DNA of 64,000 nt from Streptococcus mitis. GTDB lineage: Bacteria; Bacillota; Bacilli; Lactobacillales; Streptococcaceae. This document shows, piece after piece, positions 19,255 through 29,216 of the stretch. Under the pieces are notes generated by a model. That model worked only from the letters and a program-made list of their open reading frames with translations, ran no database searches and was not told where the DNA came from. Location of the stretch: assembly GCF_023109105.1 (NCBI RefSeq), contig NZ_JALDTZ010000002.1, positions 164,240 through 228,239 of the forward strand, given 5' to 3'. Numbering within the stretch: the stretch's first letter is position 1; each line of letters opens with the position of its first letter. The translations under genes and the position numbers were made by a program.

Positions 19255-20228
19255 TTTCTCACCTGTATAATCCGCATCAATTCGTCCACAATCAAATCCC
19301 CATCATGGAAGGCACCCCCATTTTCCAGACGAAGGAAGTTGGATGAAATCACACGCGGAACTTGCTTACAAAGACCAGAAAAATCGTGTTCCACCTGCAC
19401 CAAGTATTCATCAAAGCGGTTGGAATTCATGTATTCCTGAGGAACTTTTTCGATATTCACCAAGACAGTGTCGATAAAAGGTCGACCAAGATGACAATGC
19501 AAGACCTCCACGTGATCACTATCTGTAAAGTGTTCCGTCTCCCCACGTTGGGTCATGATATTGCAGACATAGGCGATTTCTGCCTTGGTTTCCAAAAGCG
19601 CCTGCCCGATTTCCTTAATCACGATGTTAGGTAAAATAGAGGTAAATAGAGAACCAGGTCCGAGGACAATCATGTCACTTTCAAGAATGGTCTGCACCAC
19701 TCGACGACTAGCCAGAGGCGTATCATCGTTTAGGGTATTGGTCACATAGACATGGTCAATCATACCTGGATGGTCTGCAATATGACTCTCTCCAGCGACT
19801 TCTGTCCCATCCTGAAAGACTGCATGCAGGGTCAAAGGATGGTCACTGGAAGGATAAATCTTTCCAGTTGTATGGAAAAATTTGCTCAATAACTGCATGG
19901 CATTATAGGTCGAACCCTGCATTTCTGACAGACCTGCAATGATGAGATTGCCCAATGGATGGCCAGCAAAGGCTCCTGCATCCTCAGAAAAGCGGTACTG
20001 AAAGACCTTCTCATAGAACTTAGGCATATCCGACATGGCCACAAGGACATTACGAAGATCACCTGGCGGTGTCAATTGTTGCATATTTTTTCGGAGTTCA
20101 CCTGATGAACCACCATCATCCGCCACCGTTACGATAGCAGCGATTTCCACATCTTTTTCACGCAGACTTTTAAGAATGACGGGGATCCCAGTTCCTCCAC
20201 CAATCACCGTTATCTTTGGTTTTCTCAT
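19251..20228 (-). CDS. yvcK: YvcK/GlmR family (UDP-GlcNAc-binding) protein
   Basis: 325 residues of the CofD-like fold: N-terminal [13 protein letters not shown] (8-20), the [14 protein letters not shown] motif, [17 protein letters not shown], and [11 protein letters not shown]. In B. subtilis the orthologue (GlmR) binds UDP-GlcNAc and stimulates GlmS, linking central carbon flow to wall synthesis; it is also a target of the Ser/Thr kinase. It overlaps both whiA and rapZ by 4 nt. Presence of glmM and cdaA a few kb away is a shared theme, not proof of interaction. Confidence 0.95.
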   Translation of the reverse strand: MRKPKITVIGGGTGIPVILKSLREKDVEIAAIVTVADDGGSSGELRKNMQQLTPPGDLRNVLVAMSDMPKFYEKVFQYRFSEDAGAFAGHPLGNLIIAGLSEMQGSTYNAMQLLSKFFHTTGKIYPSSDHPLTLHAVFQDGTEVAGESHIADHPGMIDHVYVTNTLNDDTPLASRRVVQTILESDMIVLGPGSLFTSILPNIVIKEIGQALLETKAEIAYVCNIMTQRGETEHFTDSDHVEVLHCHLGRPFIDTVLVNIEKVPQEYMNSNRFDEYLVQVEHDFSGLCKQVPRVISSNFLRLENGGAFHDGDLIVDELMRIIQVRK

Positions 20229-21115
20229 GAACGGTTTACCGTTTCCTTTCTTCGGTCTTTGTCACGATGTCCTTCATTGACAGGCCAATTCTTGGATAAG
20301 TCTTGTGCCAAGCGTTTGGCAAAGGCCACACTACGGTGTTGCCCACCCGTACAACCCATGGCAATGGTCAAAACAGACTTCCCTTCCTTTTGGTAACTTG
20401 GCAAAATCGGCTCAATCAAGGCCAACAAATGTTGATAAAAATCTTCTGACTCAGAATGGTTCATAACATATTCATAAACTGGTTCATCTACACCCGTTTG
20501 ATTTCGTAACTCTGGAAGGTAGTAGGGATTTGGTAAGAAACGAACATCAAAGACCAAGTCCGCATCAATCGGAATTCCATATTTAAAGCCAAAAGACATG
20601 ACCTCAATACGGAAAGACTGGGCTTGCTCTTGATCTGAAAACTGCTCTGCAATGGTTTTACGCAGCTCACGCGGAGTGAGTTCAGTTGTATCCACCACAT
20701 TTTGGCTCATGTTTTTCAAAGGTGCCAAGAGTTCACGTTCCAGCTTAATCCCATCCAAAATCCGTCCATCTGCAGCTAGAGGGTGGCTCCGTCTGGTTTC
20801 CTTATAACGAGCAACCAATTCCTTATCTGCTGCATCCAAAAAGAGAATTTTAAAGTCCAGTTCTTCCTTGTTTTCCAACTCATCCAAAACAGCTTGAATC
20901 TCTGAGAAGAAAGAACGGCTCCGCATATCCACTACCAAGGCCAACTTATGGTCGTCTTCCTTTGTTTCCACCAACTGCAAAAACTTAGGCAAGAGAGCTG
21001 GCGGCATATTATCAATAGTGAAATATCCCAAGTCCTCGAAGGACTGAATGGCCACTGTTTTCCCAGCACCACTCATCCCTGTCACAATCACCAAGTGAAG
21101 TTGTTTCTTTGTCAT
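20225..21115 (-). CDS. rapZ: RapZ/YvcJ nucleotide-binding protein
   Basis: 296 residues. Walker [11 protein letters not shown] (13-22), a Walker B-like region [10 protein letters not shown], and the conserved C-terminal domain with [10 protein letters not shown] and AKRLAQDL. Hydrolyses ATP/GTP. In E. coli RapZ steers GlmZ sRNA to RNase E; Firmicutes lack that sRNA, and YvcJ affects competence in B. subtilis, so the role here is uncertain. It is the first gene of the rapZ-yvcK-whiA operon. ATG at 21115 is preceded by AAGGAG. Confidence 0.95.
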   Translation of the reverse strand: MTKKQLHLVIVTGMSGAGKTVAIQSFEDLGYFTIDNMPPALLPKFLQLVETKEDDHKLALVVDMRSRSFFSEIQAVLDELENKEELDFKILFLDAADKELVARYKETRRSHPLAADGRILDGIKLERELLAPLKNMSQNVVDTTELTPRELRKTIAEQFSDQEQAQSFRIEVMSFGFKYGIPIDADLVFDVRFLPNPYYLPELRNQTGVDEPVYEYVMNHSESEDFYQHLLALIEPILPSYQKEGKSVLTIAMGCTGGQHRSVAFAKRLAQDLSKNWPVNEGHRDKDRRKETVNRS

Positions 21116-21166
21116 CTTTTTCTCCTTATATCAAAAGAAGTTTGGCAACACCAAACTTCAACTAGC

Positions 21167-21547
21167 TTATCCAATCTCTGCGATGACTTCAATTTCGACT
21201 TTTACATCACGAGGAAGACGAGCTACTTCCACAGCTGAACGAGCTGGAAATTCCTCTTTGAAGGCCGTTTGGTAAACCTCGTTAAAAGGAACAAAGTCTT
21301 TCATATCGCTCAAGAAGCAAGTTGTTTTGACAACATGGTCAAAATCTGTTCCTGCTTCTGCCAAAATAGCACCGATGTTTTTCAAGACTTGTTCTGTCTG
21401 TTCTTGGATTGTTTCTCCAACGATTTCCCCAGTTTCAGGAGATAGGGGAACTTGACCGCTAGCAAACAAAAGATTGCCAACGATTTTTCCTTGAACATAA
21501 GGCCCGATAGCCTTTGGAGCTTTATCTGTATGAATTGTTTTTGCCAT
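21167..21547 (-). CDS. ridA: RidA family reactive enamine/imine deaminase
   Basis: 126 residues, the usual length. GPYVQGKIVGNLLFASGQ and the C-terminal FPARSAVEVARLPRDVKVEI segment carry the family's catalytic Arg. RidA hydrolyses 2-aminoacrylate and related enamines released by PLP enzymes, protecting other PLP enzymes. It starts 9 nt after the engB stop and probably shares its transcript. Confidence 0.93.
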   Translation of the reverse strand: MAKTIHTDKAPKAIGPYVQGKIVGNLLFASGQVPLSPETGEIVGETIQEQTEQVLKNIGAILAEAGTDFDHVVKTTCFLSDMKDFVPFNEVYQTAFKEEFPARSAVEVARLPRDVKVEIEVIAEIG

Positions 21548-21556
21548 TTCTTTTCC

Positions 21557-22144
21557 TCACAATTTTTCTAAGATTGCATCCCAAGCCTCATCCATCCCTG
21601 CCTTGCTGACAGATGAAAAGAGGATGAAGTCGTCACTTGGGTCAAAGTTTAATTTCTTTTTGATTGCTGATTCATGCTTGTTCCATTTACCACGAGGAAT
21701 CTTGTCTGCCTTAGTCGCAACGATGATGACCGGAATCTCATAGTACTTGAGAAATTCGTACATCTGCACATCATCTGCTGACGGGTCATGACGAAGATCC
21801 ACCAAACTGACTACCACACGGAGATTTTCCCGAGTTGTTAGATACTCTTCAATCATACGCCCCCACTTTTCACGTTCCTTTTTGGAAACGCGGGCATAGC
21901 CATAGCCAGGCACATCCACAAAGCGCATCTTGTCGTCAATATTAAAGAAGTTGAGTAACTGGGTTTTCCCAGGCTTCCCTGACGTACGAGCCAGATTCTT
22001 ACGGTTCAGCATGGTATTGATAAAGCTAGACTTACCAACATTGGAACGCCCTGCTAGGGCAATCTCTGGCAGTTCATCCTGCGGATAGTGGGACTTATTT
22101 GCCGCACTGAGTAAGATTTCTGCATTGTGTGTATTAAGTTCCAT
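21557..22144 (-). CDS. engB: Ribosome biogenesis GTPase EngB (YsxC/YihA)
   Basis: 195 residues from the ATG at 22144 with AGAGG 5 nt upstream; a GTG two codons earlier overlaps that site. G motifs: GRSNVGKSS (G1), DVPGYGYA (G3), TKADK (G4) and SS(V)SKAG (G5 region). It binds GTP and helps assemble the 50S subunit. It follows clpX by 8 nt; the clpX-engB pair is conserved in streptococci. Confidence 0.96.
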   Translation of the reverse strand: MELNTHNAEILLSAANKSHYPQDELPEIALAGRSNVGKSSFINTMLNRKNLARTSGKPGKTQLLNFFNIDDKMRFVDVPGYGYARVSKKEREKWGRMIEEYLTTRENLRVVVSLVDLRHDPSADDVQMYEFLKYYEIPVIIVATKADKIPRGKWNKHESAIKKKLNFDPSDDFILFSSVSKAGMDEAWDAILEKL

Positions 22145-22152
22145 AGTCACCT

Positions 22153-23385
22153 CTAGGCTGTCTCTAGAATTGGCTTAGCCGTTCCATCGACAGCTTCTTT
22201 TGTGATGCGGACCAATTTCACATTTTCCTGACTCGGTACTTCAAACATAACGTCCAGCATGGTTTCTTCGATAATCGAGCGAAGACCACGCGCCCCTGTC
22301 TTGCGTTCAATGGCTTTATTAGCAATTTCTTGAAGGGCTTCGTCGTCAAATTCCAACTCGACATCATCATAAGAAAGCAAGGTTTGGTATTGTTTGACCA
22401 AGGCATTTCTTGGTTCTTTTAAGATGCGAACCAAGTCTTCAACCGTCAATTGCTCAAGAGCTGCAAAGACAGGCAAACGTCCAATCAACTCAGGGATAAT
22501 CCCGAATTTTTGAATATCTTCTGCGATGATTTCTTGCATGTAAGAGCTGTTTTCGTCAATCGCCTTGTTATTTTGACCAAAACCGATAACCTTTTCACCC
22601 AGACGTTGTTTGACGATTTCTTCAATACCATCAAAGGCACCACCCACGATGAAGAGGATATTTTTAGTATCCACTTGAATCATTTCTTGTTGCGGATGCT
22701 TGCGTCCACCTTGAGGCGGTACGCTGGCAACAGTTCCCTCGATAATCTTAAGAAGGGCTTGTTGCACCCCTTCACCAGAAACGTCACGTGTTATCGATAC
22801 GTTCTCGCTCTTCTTAGCAATCTTGTCAATTTCATCCACGTAGATAATCCCGCGCTCTGCACGTTCGATGTTAAAGTCAGCAGCCTGCAAGAGTTTGAGG
22901 AGGATATTTTCCACGTCCTCACCCACATAACCAGCCTCAGTAAGAGCAGTCGCATCTGCAATAGCAAAAGGCACATTCAAGCTCTTAGCCAAGGTCTGAG
23001 CAAGGAATGTTTTCCCTGAACCAGTTGGGCCAATCATCAATATGTTTGACTTCTGCAAATCCACATCTTCTGACTCTTCACGCGTATCGTGGAAATTGAT
23101 GCGTTTGTAGTGGTTGTAAACCGCCACAGCCAAGGCACGCTTGGCACGATCTTGACCGATTACATAGTGGTTCAAGATATGGAGAAGTTCGATTGGTTTT
23201 GGAACTTCTGACAAGTCTGCCAAGACTTCCTCAGCCAACTCCTCCCGAATGATTTCCTGGGCTAACTCTACACATTCATTACAGATAAAGGCGTTGTTGC
23301 CTGCGATTATTTTTTGTACTTCTTCTTGGCTTTTGCCACAAAATGAGCAATAAACCATCATATCATTATTCCTAGTTGTAGGCAT
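22153..23385 (-). CDS. clpX: ATP-dependent Clp protease ATP-binding subunit ClpX
   Basis: 410 residues. N-terminal zinc-binding domain with two Cys pairs (CSFCGKS at about 13-19 and FICNECVE at about 33-40), then AAA+ Walker [12 protein letters not shown], Walker [12 protein letters not shown], pore loop GYVGEDV, IGF loop (KVIGFGQNN) for ClpP docking, and sensor 2 [10 protein letters not shown]. It unfolds substrates for ClpP in the cytoplasm and is essential in pneumococcus as far as I recall. First ATG shown; AAGGAAATC precedes it. Confidence 0.97.
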   Translation of the reverse strand: MPTTRNNDMMVYCSFCGKSQEEVQKIIAGNNAFICNECVELAQEIIREELAEEVLADLSEVPKPIELLHILNHYVIGQDRAKRALAVAVYNHYKRINFHDTREESEDVDLQKSNILMIGPTGSGKTFLAQTLAKSLNVPFAIADATALTEAGYVGEDVENILLKLLQAADFNIERAERGIIYVDEIDKIAKKSENVSITRDVSGEGVQQALLKIIEGTVASVPPQGGRKHPQQEMIQVDTKNILFIVGGAFDGIEEIVKQRLGEKVIGFGQNNKAIDENSSYMQEIIAEDIQKFGIIPELIGRLPVFAALEQLTVEDLVRILKEPRNALVKQYQTLLSYDDVELEFDDEALQEIANKAIERKTGARGLRSIIEETMLDVMFEVPSQENVKLVRITKEAVDGTAKPILETA

Positions 23386-23421
23386 GATTTCCTTCCGTTC
23401 TATTCTATACTATCATTCTAT

Positions 23422-23592
23422 CTAAAATAAGGTCATGTAAAAGGCATGAACACTATTGACCAAATTGGTAAAGGCATTTAACCAGAGCAGGACAGAAAGT
23501 CCATAACGCTTTTTACGAAAAGCCTGTGCTCCAGCAAGCAAACAGACCAAACACAACATGGCTGTGAAAAAACCAAATATACTACGTTCCAT
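23422..23592 (-). CDS. Small hydrophobic protein, 56 aa, between folA and clpX
   Basis: The ATG at 23592 overlaps the folA stop (TAATG), so it is translationally coupled, and the frame ends in TAG at 23422. The product starts [19 protein letters not shown]: helix about 5-22, then an RKKRYG turn, then a second hydrophobic stretch (LSVLLWLNAFTNLVNSVHAF). It predicts a two-pass membrane peptide with the basic loop inside. I recall a similar unannotated-function gene at this position in pneumococcus. No function can be assigned. Confidence 0.75.
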   Translation of the reverse strand: MERSIFGFFTAMLCLVCLLAGAQAFRKKRYGLSVLLWLNAFTNLVNSVHAFYMTLF

Positions 23593-24098
23593 TAGACTTC
23601 CTTTCTCTTGCGGTATTGGATGGTAAAATCATAAGGATTTTTCTCATCTTTGCTATAGGATTTGCTTGAAACTGTCTCAAAAAGAGACAGATCAAACTCT
23701 TCAGGAAAATAGGTATCTCCCTCCACCCGAGTATGAATGTGAGTCACAATCACTTCATCCAAATAGGGTTCAAAAGCCTGAAAAATCTGCTTCCCACCGA
23801 TAATATAGAGATTCTTGTCTTGACCCTGATACCAGTCAAGAACAGACTGGACATCCTGAAAAGTAACAACCTCGTCTATCTTTTCTTCTGGGTTACGAGT
23901 CAAAATCAGTGTCTCCCGTTTTGGAAGCAAGCGACGTCCCATCCCATCAAAGGTCACACGCCCCATCAAGATAGCATGATTCAGAGTTGTTTCTTTGAAG
24001 TGTTGCAATTCTGCTGGCAAATACCAGGGCAGACGATTGTCCTTACCAATCACACCCTCTTCATCCTGGGCCCAAATAGCTACGATTTTCTTAGTCAT
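23592..24098 (-). CDS. folA: Dihydrofolate reductase
   Basis: 168 residues. Active-site [10 protein letters not shown] (21-30), NADPH-binding [11 protein letters not shown] (45-55), YIIGGKQIF (98-106) and DTYFPE. It reduces dihydrofolate to tetrahydrofolate and is the trimethoprim target. Residue 100 is Ile, the susceptible form; the common streptococcal resistance change is I100L, so this allele is not predicted resistant by that route. It has its own promoter region (GATAAAAT) and is followed by the coupled 56-codon gene. Confidence 0.96.
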   Translation of the reverse strand: MTKKIVAIWAQDEEGVIGKDNRLPWYLPAELQHFKETTLNHAILMGRVTFDGMGRRLLPKRETLILTRNPEEKIDEVVTFQDVQSVLDWYQGQDKNLYIIGGKQIFQAFEPYLDEVIVTHIHTRVEGDTYFPEEFDLSLFETVSSKSYSKDEKNPYDFTIQYRKRKEV

Positions 24099-24179
24099 GC
24101 TTCCATCCTTTTCACTGATAGTACTATTTTATCAAAAAACTCAAAAAAAGACTGGTTTGGAATAGCTTACAGAATAGAA

Positions 24180-24209
24180 AAAATCTGTAAGAAAATTCCT
24201 ACAGATTTT
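24180..24209 (-). terminator. Intrinsic terminator of dpr
   Basis: A perfect 10-bp stem (AAAATCTGTA / TACAGATTTT) with a 10-nt loop lies 20 nt past the dpr stop, followed on the minus strand by TTTCTATTC. It is AT-rich and the U-tract is interrupted, so termination may be partial. Confidence 0.65.
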
Positions 24210-24228
24210 TATATGATTATTCTATTTC

Positions 24229-24747
24229 TTACAAACCAGGTGCTTGTCCAAGTTCTGCAGCAAGCATCCAGACTGTTTTTTCAAGGTCAGCCTTAGCTCC
24301 AACAAAGATATCATTGGTTACATCATCGCCTTCTTTATCTGTCACATCCAAAGCTTCTTGGAAAAGAGTGATGAGGTAACGATAAATTTCAAGGACACGT
24401 TCCAAACTTTCTTCTACATTGCGGAACTCTCCAACTTCTTCTTCGATTTCACTGTTTTGAAGGAATTCTGTCAATGTAGAGAATGGGCTTCCACCAAGTG
24501 TAATCAAGCGTTCGCTGATTTCATCCAAGTGACCATCAAGAGCATCCATGTACTCATCCATTTTTGGATGCCATACAAGGAAACCACGACCACGCATGTA
24601 CCAGTGTACTTGGTGCAAAGCCACGTGAGCCACGTATAAATCAGCAACAGCTTGATTCAATACTTCCTTTGTTTTTGCCAATGCTACTGGCGCTGATTTT
24701 GTTAATGATGCTACATCTTTTACTGCTTCTTTTTTCAATTCTACCAT
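24229..24747 (-). CDS. dpr: Dps-like peroxide resistance protein Dpr (iron-storage ferritin)
   Basis: 172 residues from the ATG at 24747, which has GAGG 8 nt upstream; the two earlier in-frame codons lie inside the ribosome site. Ferroxidase residues appear in HQVHWYMRG and [21 protein letters not shown], shared between subunits of the dodecamer. Dpr binds Fe2+, oxidises it with H2O2 and stores it, protecting catalase-negative streptococci from their own peroxide. A promoter (TTGCTA-17-TATACT) precedes it. Single-gene transcript. Confidence 0.96.
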   Translation of the reverse strand: MVELKKEAVKDVASLTKSAPVALAKTKEVLNQAVADLYVAHVALHQVHWYMRGRGFLVWHPKMDEYMDALDGHLDEISERLITLGGSPFSTLTEFLQNSEIEEEVGEFRNVEESLERVLEIYRYLITLFQEALDVTDKEGDDVTNDIFVGAKADLEKTVWMLAAELGQAPGL

Positions 24748-24801
24748 TTTCTTTACCTCGTTCATTATTTTTTGTAACCACTTCTTAATGATTACTACTT
24801 T

Positions 24802-24830
24802 AGTATACCACTAAGAAAAACCAATAGCAA
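24802..24830 (-). promoter_or_regulatory. Promoter for dpr
   Basis: Minus strand: TTGCTA, 17-nt spacer, extended TGG-TATACT (24802-24807). The leader contains an AATCATTA / TAATGA inverted repeat near 24770-24792, which may bind a repressor or fold; no specific regulator site is recognised. Confidence 0.65.
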
Positions 24831-24933
24831 GCCAAATGACCCACATGAGAAAAGTTGCAATAGACTGATAATTTAAGAATTTTTTAAAATAAAACACAGT
24901 CACTTTCAAACTCTCTTAACAGAGATAAAATAA

Positions 24934-24965
24934 AGAAAAGAGCATACAATTGTACACTCTTTTCT
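24934..24965 (-). terminator. Probable terminator of lytC
   Basis: A 9-bp stem (AGAAAAGAG / CTCTTTTCT) with a 14-nt loop lies 13 nt past the lytC stop, followed on the minus strand by TTATTTTATC. The stem is A/T-rich. Confidence 0.6.
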
Positions 24966-24977
24966 CGGTTTTACATC

Positions 24978-26555
24978 TTAATACCAAACACTAATATCAA
25001 CACGACCTCGGATTCCTTTTAGGTATTCAGATGAAGAATATTGCCATCCTTTTTCTCCTGAATAATGAGGATTATTCCAATCAAGTGCATCCGTATAGGC
25101 TGCAACCCAGTTGACATGTTGTAAAATATCTGGATGATTCAAACGAGTTTGCAAGAGTTGGCGATAGCTATAAACTTTCACATTTTGGTAACCAGCCTGC
25201 TTCATGGTTTCCATATACTTATTGATAATCTTGATCCAGATTCCAGTATCACTTGGAGCTCTCTTACTTTTATTGACATATTCCCAGTTCTCAACATCAT
25301 AGTAGATAGGATATGACAAGTTCATCTTGTATTTTTTCAAGAGTTCAATAGTCTGATTGGCATCATCCTCAGCATCTTTTTCATTTTCGGCATAGGTATA
25401 AAGATAGACACCATAAGGAATACCCTGACGATTAAGTTCTTGAATATTGTAAGCCAATTCCTTATCTTCTACACCGCTATATCCCAGACGAACAATAACG
25501 CCATCAACCCCATTTTCCTGGATAACCTTTTTCCAATCACTAATGTGGCCATTGTGCTCGCTGACATCGATAACCTTCTTAGCCCGGTCTGTTCCGACCT
25601 GTTCTTCACGATGGTTAAAGAAGTAACGGTGTCCGTTTCGATAAACCCAACCAACATTCAAGGCTTTCTTTTCTTTCAGTTCCCCTGAATCAGCAAAAGT
25701 ATAGCGAGTATCGTCCATAATTAACTCACCTGTTGCCATAGCACCACTTTCAGTAAGGTAGTAATTTCCATGCCACTCATCTTGAGCCATGTATCCCCAC
25801 TTCTTGAAATAATACCACTTGCCATCAATCTTTTGCCACTGTTCATTAGCGTAAGAACCATCCGCCTTAAGATAGAACTTACTCTTATAATGATGATCGT
25901 AAAGCCATTCGTTTTGCATCATGGCACCTTGACCATTCAAGAAATAATTTCCTTGCCACTGACTTTTAGCCATATAGCCCCACTTCTTAAAATAGTACCA
26001 TTTGCCATTGATTTTCTGCCATTCTTGATCTGCATAAGAACCGTCTGCCTTGAGGTAGAACCAGCTTTTATAATGGTCATCGTAAACCCATTCATTTTTA
26101 GCCATGTAACCACCCGCTTTGAGGTAATAGTTCCCATGCCATTCTTTTTGGGCATAACGACCATCTGCTTTTATATAGAACCAAGCCTTGTAGCTAGTAT
26201 CGAAAATCCACTCGCTCTTAGCTTTTGAACCATCTGCTTTTACATAGAAGTCACCTTCCCAATGTGCTGATGTCGAATTTGGCTTACTTTCTTCTTTCTG
26301 ACTACTAGCTCGCGTCTCTTTTACTTCTTCCTTTTTCTCTTGACGCTGACTAGAAGAAGTCTCAACTTTTTTCTCTTCTTCTTTTTGACTTGCAGTCGTT
26401 TCTGATTTCTTTTCTTCTAACTTACCAGAAGAAGCTTGAACACTGCTTTCTTCCGAAGATGCTTTCACTTCAGCTTCATTTGCAGCGACATGATTAACTG
26501 CCAAACCCAGTAAACAGAGACTTGCTAATCCAATTTTACCAATCTTTGTTTTCAA
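24978..26555 (-). CDS. lytC: Choline-binding GH25 lysozyme, LytC type
   Basis: 525 residues from a TTG start at 26555, which has AGGAGAGG 4-6 nt upstream; the upstream in-frame GTG lies inside the tpiA terminator and has no ribosome site. Order: signal peptide (KIGKIGLASLCLLGLAVNHV, cleavage near AA-N), a ~60-residue Ser/Glu/Lys-rich linker, about ten choline-binding repeats (about 98-320; units such as GYMAKNEW and YLKADGSYA), then a C-terminal glycosyl hydrolase 25 domain (about 328-525) with IDVSEHNG (Asp330) and YYDVENW (Asp420, Glu422). The protein attaches to phosphocholine on teichoic acids and cuts the glycan backbone. Repeats-first order is typical of LytC. Confidence 0.94.
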   Translation of the reverse strand: MKTKIGKIGLASLCLLGLAVNHVAANEAEVKASSEESSVQASSGKLEEKKSETTASQKEEEKKVETSSSQRQEKKEEVKETRASSQKEESKPNSTSAHWEGDFYVKADGSKAKSEWIFDTSYKAWFYIKADGRYAQKEWHGNYYLKAGGYMAKNEWVYDDHYKSWFYLKADGSYADQEWQKINGKWYYFKKWGYMAKSQWQGNYFLNGQGAMMQNEWLYDHHYKSKFYLKADGSYANEQWQKIDGKWYYFKKWGYMAQDEWHGNYYLTESGAMATGELIMDDTRYTFADSGELKEKKALNVGWVYRNGHRYFFNHREEQVGTDRAKKVIDVSEHNGHISDWKKVIQENGVDGVIVRLGYSGVEDKELAYNIQELNRQGIPYGVYLYTYAENEKDAEDDANQTIELLKKYKMNLSYPIYYDVENWEYVNKSKRAPSDTGIWIKIINKYMETMKQAGYQNVKVYSYRQLLQTRLNHPDILQHVNWVAAYTDALDWNNPHYSGEKGWQYSSSEYLKGIRGRVDISVWY

Positions 26556-26575
26556 TCTTTCCTCTCCTATAAAAA

Positions 26576-26602
26576 ATGGAACAGACACCTGAATGCTGTT
26601 CC
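26576..26602 (-). terminator. Intrinsic terminator of tpiA, abutting the lytC ribosome site
   Basis: Minus strand: TGGAACAG / CTGTTCCA (8 bp, 11-nt loop) followed by TTTTTTATAGG. The T-run ends right at the lytC AGGAGAGG sequence, so lytC has almost no room for its own promoter downstream of this hairpin. Confidence 0.8.
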
Positions 26603-26625
26603 ACCTAGCTTTTGCTGCTTACTAA

Positions 26626-27384
26626 TTATTTTACAAAGTCAAGCAAAGCCAAGAAGCTCTCTGCTTCAAGTGACGCACCACCAACAAGGGCACCGTCAAC
26701 GTCTGGGCAAGCCATGTATGAAGCAACGTTTTCAGGTTTAACTGAACCACCATATTGAACACGAACTTTGTCCGCAACTTCTTGACCAAAGTCAGCGGCT
26801 ACAACGTCACGAACAACTTTACACATTTTTTGTGCGTCGTCTTGTGAAGCTGATTTACCAGTACCGATAGCCCAGATTGGCTCATAAGCGATAACTGTTG
26901 AAGCTACTTGTTCTGCAGTCAATCCTGCAAGAGCTGCTGAAACTTGAGCACCTACGAATTCAGCAGCTTTACCAGCTTCGTAAGTTTCAAGAGACTCACC
27001 ACAACAGATGATTGGAAGCATACCGTTTGCAAAGATTGCTTTTGCTTTTTTGTTGATATCTTCGTCAGTTTCATGGAAGTAGTCACGACGTTCTGAGTGA
27101 CCGATAACAACGTAGTCAGTACCGATTTCTTTCAAAACTTGTGGGCTTGTTTCACCAGTGAAAGCACCTGCATTTTCAAAGTAGCAGTTTTGAGCAGCAA
27201 CTTTAAGGTTTGAACCTTTTGCAGCAGCAAGAACAGTTGTCAAATCAAGAGCTGGAGCTGCGATACCTGCTTCAACAAGATCTGATGAAGGAAGTTTTGA
27301 TGCAACTGCTTCAACGAATGCTTTAGCTTCTTCTGGATTTTTGTTCATTTTCCAGTTACCAGCGATAAATGGTTTACGTGACAT
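26626..27384 (-). CDS. tpiA: Triosephosphate isomerase
   Basis: 252 residues from the ATG at 27384 (AGAGG 8 nt upstream); an in-frame upstream start would overlap that site. Catalytic residues lie in GNWKMNK (Lys), GHSERR (His) and [14 protein letters not shown] (Glu), with the phosphate-binding GGSVKPEN and GALVGGASL. It interconverts DHAP and GAP in glycolysis. Codon use is strongly biased as expected for a very highly expressed gene. Followed by the terminator at 26576-26602. Confidence 0.98.
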   Translation of the reverse strand: MSRKPFIAGNWKMNKNPEEAKAFVEAVASKLPSSDLVEAGIAAPALDLTTVLAAAKGSNLKVAAQNCYFENAGAFTGETSPQVLKEIGTDYVVIGHSERRDYFHETDEDINKKAKAIFANGMLPIICCGESLETYEAGKAAEFVGAQVSAALAGLTAEQVASTVIAYEPIWAIGTGKSASQDDAQKMCKVVRDVVAADFGQEVADKVRVQYGGSVKPENVASYMACPDVDGALVGGASLEAESFLALLDFVK

Positions 27385-27481
27385 TTCACATACCTCTTTT
27401 TTCATTTTATTTTCTATTTATTTTATCACAATTAGACACAGCTTGCAAATCTTACTCGGATTTCAAGCCTGCTTACAAGGA

Positions 27482-28159
27482 TTAATCCTTCCAGAGATCC
27501 ATAGCATTTCTAAAATCTGCAGATACCTGTGTCAACTGAGGATTGCTTGCTTCTCTCTCTGCCCGTTTAGCCTCGATTTGAGCCACACTTTTGATACCTT
27601 CATGGCGCCAATTTCTCAAAATCGCCTGAATGTACTTCCAGTTTGGTTTGCCATTCAAAACCGCTTCACGAAGAGCTTCCTTAATCAAGTCAGCACTGGT
27701 TCCATCTTCCTTTAGCGTCTTGGTCAAATCCTCAATCTCAAAAGGAGTCAATAAGCGCCCTAACTCCTGCTGGAAAGTTTCCACCAAATCCTTAAGCTGG
27801 TTTTGGGGTGTCAGCTGGTCTGAACTTGAATGAACTACTCCAAGCAGGTCATCCAAACGTTCTAATGCCAAACTAGCATCAAAAAGCAATTCAATTTCAC
27901 CATTCAATTCGATAGTTCGATACTGAAGCAGTCCCCTCTCCGTCAGATTGGAAATAGCCTGATTGACATCCGAAATTTCCTTGCCAATCCTTTCAGCAAT
28001 CTGGCTTGGAGACATCTCTTCCAAACCTGTCGTATTTTGCAAATAGAAAAATTGCCAGACCAGAAAATCGTCGCTAGAAGGAAAGAGTTCCTTAAAATGC
28101 AAGAGCAGGGCACTCGGTAAAACCAAGTTCCCTGATTTAAAAGCGTCTAAATATGTCAT
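27482..28159 (-). CDS. dnaD: DnaD-domain primosomal protein
   Basis: 225 residues. The N-terminal winged helix (MSPSQIAERIGKEISDVNQA) and the C-terminal DnaB_2/DnaD domain (FQQELGRLLTPFEIEDLTKTL; the YIQAILRNWRHEGI motif that binds DNA) are both visible. DnaD helps load the replicative helicase at oriC and restart sites. It starts 8 nt after the metA stop and is probably on the same transcript. Confidence 0.94.
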   Translation of the reverse strand: MTYLDAFKSGNLVLPSALLLHFKELFPSSDDFLVWQFFYLQNTTGLEEMSPSQIAERIGKEISDVNQAISNLTERGLLQYRTIELNGEIELLFDASLALERLDDLLGVVHSSSDQLTPQNQLKDLVETFQQELGRLLTPFEIEDLTKTLKEDGTSADLIKEALREAVLNGKPNWKYIQAILRNWRHEGIKSVAQIEAKRAEREASNPQLTQVSADFRNAMDLWKD

Positions 28160-28167
28160 AATTCCTC

Positions 28168-29112
28168 TTATAAATACCCAAATGCAGATGCATCATCTTC
28201 TATTTTTCTCCAGTCAAAAGGGGTTTCCTGATAGACTGCATAATTCACCCAGTTACTGAAAAAGAGAGCTGCAGATGAAGACCAACAAAGACAAGGTGTC
28301 TGGTTGACATCATCATCCTTAAAGTAATTTTCTGGAATATGTGGATCCAAACCTGCATCACGATCTCGGAAATACTCTTTTGCTAAGGTATCACGATCAT
28401 ATTCCAAATGCCCAAAACTATAAATTTCTCGTAAATCACGACTAGCCAAAATCGAAACCCCAACCTGAGGACCCTCTGATAAAATCTCGAGATTGGTTTT
28501 GTTTAAGACCTCTTCCTTAGAAATCTCCGTGTGCCGTGAATGAGGAGATACATAGCTATCGTCAAAGCCTCTAAAAAGAAGATGCCCTTCTTTTAAAGTA
28601 TCTTGAGGATAGATACCCGATAACTTACTGTCCATCTGGTATTTTTCCACTCCATAACGCAGATAAAGCCCAGCCTGAGCACCCCAACAGATATGAAGGG
28701 TCGAATAGACATGGGTCTTGGACCACTCAAGCACCTGACTGAATTCCTCCCAATAGTCCACTTCCTCAAATGGTAAATGCTCAATCGGAGCCCCTGTGAT
28801 AATCATCCCATCAAAATACTCGTCCTTGACTTCAGGAAAAGTTTTATAAAAGGTCTCCATGTGCTCTGCACGAGTCGTCTTGGAACGGTGGCTCTCCATA
28901 TAGAGAAAGTCTATGTCCAATTGCAAAGGAGTATTTGCTAAATGCCGTAACAACTGGGTCTCTGTGACCACTTTTTTGGGCATTAGGTTTAAAATCAAAA
29001 TTTTCAAGGGACGGATATCTTGGTGGGCCGCACGTTGATCATCCATGACAAAGATATTCTCTGTCCGTAAAATCTCAACAGCTGGCAATTTTTTATCAAT
29101 TCTAATCGGCAT
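28168..29112 (-). CDS. metA: Homoserine O-acyltransferase MetA
   Basis: 314 residues. Class-I-glutamine-amidotransferase-like fold with the catalytic Cys in [11 protein letters not shown], catalytic Glu and His in [10 protein letters not shown], and oxyanion-region [13 protein letters not shown]. It activates homoserine with acetyl- or succinyl-CoA for methionine synthesis; most Firmicute MetA enzymes use acetyl-CoA, so the named substrate remains open. A MET box overlaps the -35 region upstream (29205-29221). Confidence 0.95.
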   Translation of the reverse strand: MPIRIDKKLPAVEILRTENIFVMDDQRAAHQDIRPLKILILNLMPKKVVTETQLLRHLANTPLQLDIDFLYMESHRSKTTRAEHMETFYKTFPEVKDEYFDGMIITGAPIEHLPFEEVDYWEEFSQVLEWSKTHVYSTLHICWGAQAGLYLRYGVEKYQMDSKLSGIYPQDTLKEGHLLFRGFDDSYVSPHSRHTEISKEEVLNKTNLEILSEGPQVGVSILASRDLREIYSFGHLEYDRDTLAKEYFRDRDAGLDPHIPENYFKDDDVNQTPCLCWSSSAALFFSNWVNYAVYQETPFDWRKIEDDASAFGYL

Positions 29113-29187
29113 AACCTTCTCCTAACTGTACTCTTTTAGAAATAATTGAATGTGTTTGAAGTCAAATCTCAAACACTTAGTCCTTTT

Positions 29188-29216
29188 ATTATACTGCAAG
29201 AAGATATAGTTTTCAA
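29188..29216 (-). promoter_or_regulatory. metA promoter
   Basis: Minus strand TTGAAA (29211-29216), 17-nt spacer, TATAAT (29188-29193). The -35 box lies inside the MET-box palindrome. Confidence 0.75.

Noticed and set aside
22450..23019. 189-codon plus-strand frame opposite clpX
   Set aside because: Antisense shadow of clpX with no recognisable domain or ribosome site.
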